A stretch of DNA of 64,000 nucleotides from Thermococcus sp. M36 (GTDB taxonomy: Archaea > Methanobacteriota_B > Thermococci > Thermococcales > Thermococcaceae), in assembly GCF_012027355.1 (NCBI RefSeq), contig NZ_SNUH01000001.1, positions 372,001-436,000 of the forward strand. The letters are read 5' to 3'. How positions within the stretch are numbered: position 1 is the stretch's first letter; the number at the start of each line of letters is the position of its first letter. A model generated the notes under the pieces. That model searched no databases and was not told where the DNA came from. It worked only from the letters and a program-made list of their open reading frames with translations. This document shows, one piece after another, positions 44,902-52,838 of this stretch. Both the position numbers and the translations under genes were made by a program.

Positions 44902-45830
44902 AGCTCCCGGAATTCCCTCATCAGGGCTATTTCTTCCATTTTTGGGACGCTCCATGCTCCTCTGAGGATCGTCGAGAGAGCAGCTATGAGGTTTGCAAAG
45001 CGGCCTATTCTTGCGAGCTCGCTCTCGTTGAGGCCCTCCTTTCCCAGGAGGCTGGAGTAATGCAGGCCGGCGAGAAGGGCCGCCATGAAGGCATCTCCAG
45101 CCCCGGTTGTATCAACGGGTTCGACCTTGTAGGTCGGCACGTGAGCCCTGGCCCCTCCGCTCACCAGCTCGCTTCCCTCTTCACCCTTGGTGACCGCGAG
45201 GAGCTTGAAATCAAAGCCCCCAACTTCGATGCCGTTTTCCGTGAGGAACGTCAGTTCACCGTCTCCGAGCTTGATGATGTCCGCCAAGGTCAAAGCCCGC
45301 TCGATGTCCCTCAGCATCTCTTCCTCCCTTCCGCGCCAGAGGTCTGGCCTTATGTTGACATCGTAGCTGAGCGGGACCTTTCCCTTCAGCCCGTTCAGGA
45401 GCCCGAAGAGAGTTGACCGCGACGGCTCCCTGGCGAAGAGCACCGAACCGAAGTGGACGACCTCGGCCCCCTCCAGAACATCAAAGGGGACGTCCTCCTT
45501 CCTCAGGTTAAAGTACGCGACCCCGTCGTAGAGTATGAACTCCGGCTTTGCCCCTATCAGCTGGACGAAGACCACTCCGGTGTGCTTTTCCGGGTCGCGG
45601 GGGATGAAGGTTTCCACACCCTCATCACAGAGCCTTTCGAGCAGGAAGTCGCCGAAGGGGTCGTCCCCAACTTTACTCACCAGCGCGCTTTCAACGCCGA
45701 GCCTCGCAAGACCAACGGCAACGTTTGCCGGGGCGCCGCCGGGGTGCTTTTCGAAAGACCTCACGTCCTTAAGCTTTCCCTCCTGGAGGGCTATGAAGTC
45801 TATGAGCACTTCACCGATCGAGACCATCAT
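44880..45830 (-). CDS. PfkB family sugar kinase (fructokinase-like)
   Basis: 316 residues. Start VSIGEVLIDFIALQEGKLKD, the signature 1 region KHPGGAPANVAVGLARLG, and signature 2 VDTTGAGDAFMAALLAGL with the catalytic Asp (GAGD). These are the features of ribokinase/fructokinase enzymes that phosphorylate free sugars with ATP. It may act on the sugar released by the locus. Divergent from the isomerase operon; its own TATA-like GTTATAAACC overlaps the dyad 45849-45865. Confidence 0.9.
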   Translation of the reverse strand: MMVSIGEVLIDFIALQEGKLKDVRSFEKHPGGAPANVAVGLARLGVESALVSKVGDDPFGDFLLERLCDEGVETFIPRDPEKHTGVVFVQLIGAKPEFILYDGVAYFNLRKEDVPFDVLEGAEVVHFGSVLFAREPSRSTLFGLLNGLKGKVPLSYDVNIRPDLWRGREEEMLRDIERALTLADIIKLGDGELTFLTENGIEVGGFDFKLLAVTKGEEGSELVSGGARAHVPTYKVEPVDTTGAGDAFMAALLAGLHYSSLLGKEGLNESELARIGRFANLIAALSTILRGAWSVPKMEEIALMREFRELHQRSSR

Positions 45831-45848
45831 CCCCCATCACCAAAATGC

Positions 45849-45865
45849 AACCATTGGGAGTGGTT
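45849..45865. promoter_or_regulatory. 17-bp operator, site 3
   Basis: AACCATTGGGAGTGGTT keeps the outer AACCA and TGGTT arms of the dyad, with inner changes. Its centre is 25 bp upstream of the TATA box (TTATATA, 45879-45885) of the plus-strand isomerase operon. It also overlaps the likely TATA region of the divergent PfkB kinase. Confidence 0.65.
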
Positions 45866-45878
45866 TATAACACAACGA

Positions 45879-45885
45879 TTATATA
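45879..45885 (+). promoter_or_regulatory. TATA box of the isomerase-hydrolase operon
   Basis: TTATATA lies about 39 bp before ATG 45921, leaving a leader of some 13 bases with the AAGGTGTTG ribosome binding site. Confidence 0.6.
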
Positions 45886-45920
45886 TGCCTTTTTGCCGAT
45901 TTTCCCCAAGGTGTTGTCCC

Positions 45921-47399
45921 ATGATAGCCGTCATCACCTTTACCGACCCCCGTCCAACGGCCCTCTCGGCCGAACGTGAAAAAGCCCTCATGGAGAAGCA
46001 CGTCAGACTTGTTGAAGAGCTCAGGAAGGCGGGCTTTGAAGTTTTCGACATCAACGACGAGCTGAGGAAGTACGGGGCAATAAATGAGGGCAGAAACTTC
46101 GGAATAGACTCAATGGAAGAGGCAATGGAAGCAGGAAGGCTGATAGCCGGGAAGGGAGCGAGTGGCATCATAGCGGGTCTCTGGCACTGGACAGAGAGCA
46201 ACCTCGTTACAGCGATGGCAAGGGAGGCAAAGAGGCCGCTCCTTCTCTACGCGGACGACGACCTAGCATGGGCAGGAACAACCTGCGTTACCTCTGTCGG
46301 GGCCTCGCTGTGGGAGAGTGCTGTGAACGAGTACGCTCTCAACCACGTGAGGCTCAAGGGGGACGTTGAAAAGGTCAAGGCCTGGGCCAGAGCAGTTGAA
46401 GCCGTTGATAAGCTCTCGAAGAAGTCCATTCTCCTCTGGGGCGCCCCATACACCCTCGGAATGGAGCACCTCATGGACGACCTCCCGAGGCTTAAGAGAA
46501 TCGTCGGCGACTTCATAATGCTCGACCAGTACGTCCTCGTTAAAAAAGCGGATAAAATGCTCTCCGATGAGCACCTGAGAGTCCGCGTCGAGGAGTTCTA
46601 CAACTGGCTGACCGAGAAGACAACCGTGAAGTTTGACGACCTCATGCTGACGCCGGAAGCGTTGAGGAGGCAAATAGCCCTCTACCTGGCAGCAAAGGAG
46701 AGCTGGAAGGAGCACGGGGAAATTTCAGCGGTCTCGATAAAGTGCCAGCCCGAGCTGAGCGAGATTTATGGAGTAACCGCGTGCCTCATTCCAGCTCTCT
46801 TCCCGTTCAACCTCGACGCCGAGGGCGGGAAGGAGGTTGTACCGGCCACCTGCGAGGGCGACATCAAGGGGACGATAAGCTCGGCACTCCTCTTCTACCT
46901 GAGCGGGAAGCCACCACTCTTCGGGGACATAAAGTACGTGGACGACGATATCGTGATGATAGCCAACTGCGGTGCTTCCTCGCTCTATTACGCCAGGCTC
47001 AGCGAGAACCCGGAGGAAAATCTGAGGGCGACGACAGTTCAGGGGCAGTGCCAGGGGGCGAGCGGTGGAGCTTTGACCTACAGGACGCCCAGGGCGGCCT
47101 TTACGGTTGCCAGACTGATAAGGAAGGGCGGAGAGTACCGCCTCCTATACTTCCTCGCGGAGGGTGTTGAGATAACAGAAGAAATGGAGTCGAAGCTGAA
47201 ATGGGGCAGGCAGTGGCCGCATACAGCCATAAAGAATCCGCTCGATAAGGAAGGCTTTATTTCGGCGATGGGGGCGAACCACCTGAGCCTCGTTCCAGGG
47301 GACTACACAGAGGAGCTCCGCTTCGTGGCGAGGCTCTGGGGGGTCAAAGCGGTGAACCTTGAAGACAGGGCAGAGGTAAAAGGTGTCCTTGGGGTGTAG
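45921..47399 (+). CDS. Fucose/arabinose isomerase family protein
   Basis: 492 residues. Two Rossmann-like N-terminal domains (MIAVITFTDPRPTALSAERE; GKGASGIIAGLWHWTESNLV) are followed by the metal/active-site domain with ATCEGDIKGTISSALLFYLS and PPLFGDIKYVDDD, matching the Glu, Asp and late His region of L-fucose isomerase-like proteins. These interconvert aldoses and ketoses; the sugar is unknown. ATG 45921 has AAGGTG before it. First gene of an operon with the debranching-type and GH130 enzymes; the next gene begins 2 bp after its stop. Confidence 0.82.
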   Translation: MIAVITFTDPRPTALSAEREKALMEKHVRLVEELRKAGFEVFDINDELRKYGAINEGRNFGIDSMEEAMEAGRLIAGKGASGIIAGLWHWTESNLVTAMAREAKRPLLLYADDDLAWAGTTCVTSVGASLWESAVNEYALNHVRLKGDVEKVKAWARAVEAVDKLSKKSILLWGAPYTLGMEHLMDDLPRLKRIVGDFIMLDQYVLVKKADKMLSDEHLRVRVEEFYNWLTEKTTVKFDDLMLTPEALRRQIALYLAAKESWKEHGEISAVSIKCQPELSEIYGVTACLIPALFPFNLDAEGGKEVVPATCEGDIKGTISSALLFYLSGKPPLFGDIKYVDDDIVMIANCGASSLYYARLSENPEENLRATTVQGQCQGASGGALTYRTPRAAFTVARLIRKGGEYRLLYFLAEGVEITEEMESKLKWGRQWPHTAIKNPLDKEGFISAMGANHLSLVPGDYTEELRFVARLWGVKAVNLEDRAEVKGVLGV

Positions 47400-47401
47400 T
47401 C

Positions 47402-49252
47402 ATGAAGACGATACTGGCCGGAAACGGGGCATTCGTGCTCACGGACAGAGAGGGGAACATGAGGAGCCACTACGACGGCCTCTACTTCCTCGACACACGC
47501 TTTGTCAGGAGGGCCGTCCTCAGGGTGTCCCCAGGACTGGAGTTCTTTGGGGCTTCGGCAACGTTCAGGAAGGCCGTTTCCCACTTTTCAACCTCAGGAA
47601 AAGCCGTTCTCCTAAGGCGAAGAAGACTCGATGGCTTTTATGAGGAGGAGATTTCGATATACAACGCTTCTGACGACGAATTGACCGTCGAGCTTGAGTA
47701 CACCTACGAGGCGCCCCTTGAGGACATATTCCAGGTTAGGGGCTTCATGGGGCTGAAGGGAGAAAAAACCACCCTGCCGGCTGGGGGACTGCACTCAAGG
47801 GGAGGGCGGAGCCTCAGGGTAGAGACCAATATGGAGCGGGAAGGGAACTCCCTAAAGGCAGCGGTAAGATTACCCCCCTTCTCCAAGAAGACCCTCTACG
47901 TCCGCTTCATCCCAGAGATTCGGGGAAAGGTGCGAGGACTGCTCGGTGAGAGGAAACCCCCCCTCAGAAATCCCGTCTTCACAGGGTCAATAGCACTTGA
48001 CGACGTCTTCGAGAGAGCCGTGGCGAACATTTACGCCCTGACCCTCTACACTACCTACGGGCCCGTTCCCCTCGCGGGAATACCTTACTTCATGTGCCCC
48101 TTCGGGAGGGATGCGATAATAACCTCGCTCTTCCTCCTACCGTATTATCCAGAATATGCCGCCGGGACGCTGAAGCTCTTTGGAGGACTCCAGGGAAAGA
48201 AAAACGACCCGAGAAGCGAGGAGGAGCCGGGGAAGATTCCCCACGAGTTCCGTCTCGGCGAGCTGGCACAGTCCGGGAGGATTCCCTTCGCCCCGTACTA
48301 CGGAACCGTCGATGCGACGCCCCTCTACGTGGCTTTAGCCGGCGAGTACCTCCGTTGGACGGGGGATAAAGCGCTTATAGAGGAGATAAGGCCAAATATT
48401 ACCAGAGCCGTCGAATGGATTTTAAGCAAGCTCAAAAGCGGCTACATAACGTACATCCCCGGAATACTCAGCAACAAGGGGTGGAAGGACTCGAAGGACG
48501 CGATAGTCGATGAAAACGGGAGGCCGGCAAAACCGCCAATAGCGCTCGTCGAGGTGCAGGGCTACGCTTACTGGGCCCTCAGGCTCGCTGGGGAGTTTGA
48601 ATTGACGGATTTCGACTCAAAAACGCTCCTCCGCGAAGCGGAGAGGCTCAGGAAGAGGTTCAACCGCGACTTCTGGGTCGATGGATACTACACCCTGGCC
48701 CTTGACGGAGATGACAAACCGCTGAGGGTCGTCTCGTCGAACATGGGGCACCTCCTCATCACCGGGATAGCCGAGCGTGAAAACGAGCTCGCGGAGAGGC
48801 TTTTCCAGCAGGACATGCTCTCCAGATACGGGATAAGAACCCTGAGCTCGAAGGAAAGGGCCTACAACCCCTTCAGCTACCACCGCGGAAGTGTTTGGCC
48901 CCACGACAACGCCCTCATAGCTCTAGGTCTCGCGAGGGTTGGGAGGGTCGACCTTGCGAAGGAGCTCGTGGACAGAATTTTCGCCGCCGCAAAGCTCATG
49001 CCCGAGAAGGAACTGCCGGAGCTCTACAGCGGACTGGACGAGCTTGTGCCCGTTCCAAGGGCCAACTCACCACAGGCGTGGAGCGCGGCGAGCGTCTTCG
49101 CCCTCGTTACTGCCTCACTCGGCATGGAAGCAGGGGACGAGCTGACGGTTAAGCCGGCGGAGGGCGTAAACATCCTAGTAAGGGCCGTTGCCTTCAGGGG
49201 CAGGAAGTACCTTATACGGGCCAACGGAGGTGTTGAGATTGAACCCGTTTGA
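47402..49252 (+). CDS. Debranching-enzyme-like glycoside hydrolase
   Basis: 616 residues. The N-terminal beta domain (FVLTDREGNMRSHYDGLYFL, DTRFV) is the glycogen-debranching N-terminal type; the C-terminal (alpha/alpha)6 barrel has PFGRDAIITSLFLLPYYPEY, GKIPHEFRLGELAQSG, PYYGTVDATPLYVALA and YHRGSVWPHDNALIALGLAR, as in amylo-alpha-1,6-glucosidase-related enzymes. The polymer-binding features of true glycogen debranching cannot be judged; in this context it may split a small alpha-glycoside. Its end overlaps the GH130 start by 14 bp, giving tight coupling. Confidence 0.82.
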   Translation: MKTILAGNGAFVLTDREGNMRSHYDGLYFLDTRFVRRAVLRVSPGLEFFGASATFRKAVSHFSTSGKAVLLRRRRLDGFYEEEISIYNASDDELTVELEYTYEAPLEDIFQVRGFMGLKGEKTTLPAGGLHSRGGRSLRVETNMEREGNSLKAAVRLPPFSKKTLYVRFIPEIRGKVRGLLGERKPPLRNPVFTGSIALDDVFERAVANIYALTLYTTYGPVPLAGIPYFMCPFGRDAIITSLFLLPYYPEYAAGTLKLFGGLQGKKNDPRSEEEPGKIPHEFRLGELAQSGRIPFAPYYGTVDATPLYVALAGEYLRWTGDKALIEEIRPNITRAVEWILSKLKSGYITYIPGILSNKGWKDSKDAIVDENGRPAKPPIALVEVQGYAYWALRLAGEFELTDFDSKTLLREAERLRKRFNRDFWVDGYYTLALDGDDKPLRVVSSNMGHLLITGIAERENELAERLFQQDMLSRYGIRTLSSKERAYNPFSYHRGSVWPHDNALIALGLARVGRVDLAKELVDRIFAAAKLMPEKELPELYSGLDELVPVPRANSPQAWSAASVFALVTASLGMEAGDELTVKPAEGVNILVRAVAFRGRKYLIRANGGVEIEPV

Positions 49253-50138
49253 GCTCCGCTTCCAGAAGCTTTCCAACCCGGTTCTCTCGCCCTCAAAGGA
49301 GGGCTTCGACTCGAAGAACACCTACAATCCGGCCGTAATCAAGCACAGGGGAACCTTCGTGATGCTCTACAGGGCAGAGGCTAAGGGCGAGAAAATAACA
49401 GGAAGGATTGGACTGGCCCTCAGCGGTGATGGGATAAACTTCGTGAGGCATCCGGAGCCGGTGATGGAGCCGGAGTACGGCTGGGAGAAAGTCGGGGTCG
49501 AAGACCCCCGCGTGGTTAGGGTGGGAAAGACCTACTACATGACTTACACGGGCTACGACGGAAGGGTCGCGAGGCTCTGCATAGCAACATCGAAGAATCT
49601 CCTGAGCTGGAAGAAGCACGGAGTAGTTTTCGAGGAGTTCCCCTTCGAGAAGAACGGAAAGCCCAACTGGACAAAGAGCGGGGCCATACTTACCGAGAAG
49701 ATGGAGTCAGGCCCGTTCAGGGGACACTACATCATGTACTTCGGGGACTCGAACGTATGGCTCGCCTACTCGAAGGATCTAATCCACTGGGAGTATGAAC
49801 CCGAGCCAGTTCTAACGCCGAGGGGTTACCTTGTCGAGCCGGGGCCGGCCCCGCTGGTGCTCGAAGAGGGCATCCTTCTCATCCACAACGAGGCATTCTG
49901 GATGGGCGGAGACCTCATATATACAGTGCAGGCGGCACTGTTTGACAGAGAAGACCCAAGAAAGCTTCTCTGGAGGACCGAAAGGCCCCTGCTGGAGCCG
50001 GAGTTCGAGTGGGAAAAGAAGGGCTGGGTGGACAACGTCGTCTTCGCCGAGGCGATGGTGGAGCACGGTGGGAAGATGTACCTCTACTACGGGGGATCGG
50101 ACAGGTACGTTGGGCTGGCGGTCTCAAAGAGGATTTAA
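49239..50138 (+). CDS. GH130 family glycoside phosphorylase/hydrolase
   Basis: 299 residues forming a five-blade propeller. TTG 49239 is chosen because GGAGGT stands 7 bp before it; the upstream GTG and TTG lack such spacing. Conserved parts are NTYNPAVIKHRGTFVMLYRA, KVGVEDPRVVRVGKTYYMTY (Asp in EDPR is the catalytic proton donor in GH130), KSGAIL and GWVDNVVFAEAMVEHGGKMY. GH130 members phosphorolyse or hydrolyse beta-mannosides, giving mannose 1-phosphate or mannose. The linkage preference cannot be read here. Confidence 0.88.
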   Translation: MNPFELRFQKLSNPVLSPSKEGFDSKNTYNPAVIKHRGTFVMLYRAEAKGEKITGRIGLALSGDGINFVRHPEPVMEPEYGWEKVGVEDPRVVRVGKTYYMTYTGYDGRVARLCIATSKNLLSWKKHGVVFEEFPFEKNGKPNWTKSGAILTEKMESGPFRGHYIMYFGDSNVWLAYSKDLIHWEYEPEPVLTPRGYLVEPGPAPLVLEEGILLIHNEAFWMGGDLIYTVQAALFDREDPRKLLWRTERPLLEPEFEWEKKGWVDNVVFAEAMVEHGGKMYLYYGGSDRYVGLAVSKRI

Positions 50139-50165
50139 GGGCTGATTTTTACAGCCCAATTTTTT
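50139..50165 (+). terminator. Hairpin-plus-T terminator after the GH130 gene
   Basis: GGGCTG (50139-50144) pairs with CAGCCC (50152-50157) around a T-rich loop and is followed directly by AATTTTTT. It stands one base after the stop codon and should end the isomerase operon. Confidence 0.65.
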
Positions 50166-50224
50166 CTGGGGGATGCCAAAGTTTAAGTACAACCTAAGGC
50201 ATAGATGTTTAGAGGTAGGGCCGT

Positions 50225-51145
50225 ATGGAGGTACACAACCCTTGGGGTGTCATCGCCGGGGTAGTAGTACTGGTGGTAGCCCTGTTTTCGGCATACATGT
50301 CGTACACGTACTACAGGAAGTTCGACACTCCCCTCTCAAAACGTCTGGCAAAAATGGCCCTTATCTCTTCGGTATCGGCGATAATAGGCGCGCTGGGAGC
50401 GATGATAGTGTCGTACACGGAAACGGGTATGTGGTGGATAATGGCAGTGTTCTTCACGGTTTCATACCTCACAATAACCGTCGCCGTGTCGATTTACCTG
50501 AGGCTCTTTTACAGATCCATCTCGGGGACAGTGCCGGATGCAATTCATGAGGATGCAAAACCGGGTGAAGCCGCCCCCTATGAGGCGGGCCTGGAGGAGG
50601 TTCTGCCCCGTGGAGGCTTCACAGTGCAGCCCCAGGACGCGCCCAAACTGAAGCCGCTGTGCAGGCTGGCGAAGGGAGCCATATACGTGGGGCGCAACAG
50701 GAAGCCCCAGATGTGCCCCCGCTTCGACAAGGTAATATGGATCAGCAGGATAAAAGCACCCAACTCAGTCGACCCCTCCAAGCTCCACGTTCTCCAGGAG
50801 TCCGTTATAAGGTTCGTTTCCGAGCGCGGAGGAGGCGTCATTGTCATACTGGAGGGAATAGAACATCTAGTAATTTACAACGACTTCAGGAGCGTGATAA
50901 AATTCTTGACCTCCCTGAAGGACTACATGATCCTAACGGGCTCGTCCCTCTTTGTGATGGTGGAGGAGGGGACGTTCGAGAGCACCGAAACGTCCATACT
51001 CCGGAGGGAGTTCCCGCCCATAGACCTAGACGAAGTCCTTTCTAAGACCGAGGAAATAGCCCTGTTTGGGGCACTTCCCAGGAACATTGCGGAAAACGAA
51101 AAAACTGCCGACGGAGACAGCGAGCCCTCCCGGGCTAGTCAATGA
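50225..51145 (+). CDS. DUF835 domain membrane protein
   Basis: 306 residues. Three N-terminal helices (residues about 8-95) are followed by a cytoplasmic DUF835 domain (residues about 140-285): AKGAIYVGRN, VIVILEGIEHLVIYNDF and FLTSLKDYMILTGSSLFVMV are the typical strands and helices. DUF835 is widespread in Thermococcales and of unknown function, often joined to membrane or sensor modules. A TATA-like GTTTAAGTA lies near 50180. Its end overlaps the DUF371 gene by 11 bp. Confidence 0.85.
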   Translation: MEVHNPWGVIAGVVVLVVALFSAYMSYTYYRKFDTPLSKRLAKMALISSVSAIIGALGAMIVSYTETGMWWIMAVFFTVSYLTITVAVSIYLRLFYRSISGTVPDAIHEDAKPGEAAPYEAGLEEVLPRGGFTVQPQDAPKLKPLCRLAKGAIYVGRNRKPQMCPRFDKVIWISRIKAPNSVDPSKLHVLQESVIRFVSERGGGVIVILEGIEHLVIYNDFRSVIKFLTSLKDYMILTGSSLFVMVEEGTFESTETSILRREFPPIDLDEVLSKTEEIALFGALPRNIAENEKTADGDSEPSRASQ

Positions 51146-51554
51146 CTATAAGCTCCACCTCGGCCTCCGTTTCAGGGTTCTTCAGGAGCTCCACTATTTC
51201 TCTGTTTATGTCCCGTGCAGCCTTGTTGGCCCTCACCGCCAGGGTTCTGGCGTCAATGTATGTGCTCTTTCTGACGACCATGGAGTATTCGTGGTCGAGG
51301 ATCAGGTCAGAGCTTCCCTCGGCGAGAACCTCATCCACCAGATCACCCACGCGGATGCGGATCAGAAGCCGTTTCCCGGATTTAAGGGCTTTTTTGAACT
51401 CTTTGCTGAAGTCGTTTATCCCCCTATCTGCCGAGACACAGAGTATGCAGTCCCCGCGCGGCGTAAGGTAGTCCTCCTTCGTGAACTCAAGGGTGGATTT
51501 ATGCGTCGCCCTAACGTTCTTGTGCCCCCTGCAGCGGATGACTTCCCTAAGCAT
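51135..51554 (-). CDS. DUF371 family protein
   Basis: 139 residues. CRGHKNVRATHKSTLEFTKE and DYLTPRGDCILCVSADRGIN are the conserved core of archaeal DUF371, a small beta-rich protein of unknown function. A symmetric TATA element (TTTATAAAT near 51574) lies about 21 bp before the ATG, so the message is nearly leaderless. Confidence 0.88.
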   Translation of the reverse strand: MLREVIRCRGHKNVRATHKSTLEFTKEDYLTPRGDCILCVSADRGINDFSKEFKKALKSGKRLLIRIRVGDLVDEVLAEGSSDLILDHEYSMVVRKSTYIDARTLAVRANKAARDINREIVELLKNPETEAEVELIVID

Positions 51555-51647
51555 GCCCCTGGATATGTATGGGAGTTTATAAATTTCCGGTCAAACCAAT
51601 GAAAAACTTTTTAAGTGTGGCAGAGAAATACTACATCGGGTGATAGG

Positions 51648-51794
51648 ATGGACCTGAGGCGCGCCGTTAAGGGCCTTGTGAGGGCTCACGCGGGGTTCGC
51701 CATCGTAAGGGTGAACTCCCTTGGAAAAGTCTATCCCGAAAAAACCAGCGTTGATGTACTCGAAGTCCTCCGCAGGAGGCTCGGGAAGGAGTGA
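51648..51794 (+). CDS. Small basic protein, 48 residues
   Basis: A complete small gene: TATA-like CTTTTTAAG at 51607, GGGTGATAGG just before ATG 51648, and 48 codons to TGA 51794. The product starts MDLRRAVKGLVRAHAGFAIV and ends in EVLRRRLGKE, with a net positive charge and two helix-like stretches. It ends 33 bp before the S17e promoter. No family recognised; signals for transcription and translation make it likely real. Confidence 0.6.
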   Translation: MDLRRAVKGLVRAHAGFAIVRVNSLGKVYPEKTSVDVLEVLRRRLGKE

Positions 51795-51827
51795 GGAACC
51801 ACTTTATTTTTGCCGGTTCTGGGAAAA

Positions 51828-51838
51828 CTTTTAAAAGG
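51828..51838 (+). promoter_or_regulatory. TATA box of the S17e gene
   Basis: CTTTTAAAAGG follows GGGAAAA, a BRE-like element, about 55 bp before ATG 51892. Confidence 0.5.
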
Positions 51839-51891
51839 CCTCTTATGATGTGAGTTACGGCTGTCAGAATCAAGCTAACGGGGGGTTGATG

Positions 51892-52095
51892 ATGGGAAAC
51901 ATCAAGCAGACGTTCATCAAGAGGGTTGCCCGCGAGCTGTTTGACCGCTATCCCGACCAGTTCACCAGGGACTTCGAGCACAACAAGAGGATGGTCGCCG
52001 AGCTCACCAACGTCACCAGCAAGACCATCAGGAACAGGATAGCGGGCTACATAACCAGGCTCGTGAGGATGAAGGAAGAGGGCAAGATGCTCTAA
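51892..52095 (+). CDS. rps17e: 30S ribosomal protein S17e
   Basis: 67 residues. [37 protein letters not shown] and [18 protein letters not shown] match archaeal S17e, a small-subunit protein shared with eukaryotes. ATG 51892 follows GGGGGTTGATG; ATG 51889 directly before it would add one Met. The gene is monocistronic, with its own promoter at 51828. Confidence 0.95.
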   Translation: MGNIKQTFIKRVARELFDRYPDQFTRDFEHNKRMVAELTNVTSKTIRNRIAGYITRLVRMKEEGKML

Positions 52096-52134
52096 ACGCT
52101 TTTTTCTCCGGCTTTATTATCCTCCGGGGTCTTC

Positions 52135-52731
52135 CTAAAAGCCCTCAAGGTCTTCAAGTATTTTTCTCGGGAGTTTCGGGCGGAACTCCTTCAAAAGCCT
52201 CTCGAACTCCCTCTCGTTCTCCTGGGCTATGCGCCTGAAGAGGTTTTCGATGTACGTCTCGGTGAGGAGGCGGACTTCCTCCAGCTCCTGCTTCGTCCTG
52301 AGCACCTCCTCAATCCTTTCCTGGATCTCGCCCAAGAAGGTCAGCAGTTCGCCGATCTTTGCCTCCGCCGGCTCGGTGGACTTTATCAGCGCCTTGGCCT
52401 GCGCGTACTCCCTCGTCTGTCTCGGGGCCTTGGGCTCGTACATCTCCGTGCCAAAAGCGTACGGCGTGAGCAGCACTTCAAGGCGGAAGCCGCGCTTTAT
52501 GGTGTAGTACTTTCTCGGCCTGCCGCGGGGGATCTTCTCCGTCCTGCCCTCGATGAGGCCTGCACTCTCAAGTATCCTGAGGTGCTCAAGTACGGCCTTC
52601 TGACCAACGCCGAGCTCCTGGCTCAGCTCGCTGACGAAGTACGGCCTCCTGGTGAGCAGGATGAGTATCCTCCTCCGCGTCTCGTTTCCGAGGATGTCGA
52701 GCAGCCTCCCCATGTTCTTATTTGACTCCAT
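52135..52731 (-). CDS. phr: Phr-like winged-helix regulator (heat-shock repressor)
   Basis: 198 residues. The N-terminal ArsR-type winged helix (RLLDILGNETRRRILILLTR, YFVSELSQELGVGQKAVLEH, GRPRKYYTIKRGFRLEVLL) is followed by long helices for dimerisation. The arrangement and the segment PRGRPRKYY recall Phr of Pyrococcus furiosus, a repressor of heat-shock genes and of its own gene. Assignment by recalled similarity. Start ATG 52731 with GGGGGTGAGACC; its TATA-like AGCTTAAAGTA lies near 52780 in the gap shared with the threonine synthase gene. Confidence 0.72.
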   Translation of the reverse strand: MESNKNMGRLLDILGNETRRRILILLTRRPYFVSELSQELGVGQKAVLEHLRILESAGLIEGRTEKIPRGRPRKYYTIKRGFRLEVLLTPYAFGTEMYEPKAPRQTREYAQAKALIKSTEPAEAKIGELLTFLGEIQERIEEVLRTKQELEEVRLLTETYIENLFRRIAQENEREFERLLKEFRPKLPRKILEDLEGF

Positions 52732-52838
52732 GGTCTCACCCCCTCTTTCCCTAACCTGATGTAAGAAAAGATTACTTTAAGCTTTTCGGTCGGGTTCAGG
52801 TTTAAAAGGTATCCGATGAAGTACCAGCGGTGATCACT

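Noticed and set aside
45453-45920. In-frame extension of the isomerase upstream of ATG 45921
   Set aside because: It runs antisense through the PfkB kinase; TATA box, dyad and ribosome binding site all place the start at 45921.
35031-50138. Calling the locus a maltose/trehalose system because of the TrmB and MalK-type proteins
   Set aside because: No alpha-amylase, amylopullulanase or trehalose synthase genes are present, and the operator differs from the known TrmB and TrmBL1 sites; the enzymes fit another substrate.
51796-51806. AACCACTTTAT, a half of the 17-bp dyad, upstream of the S17e gene
   Set aside because: Only one arm is present and the gene is a ribosomal protein gene; most likely chance.
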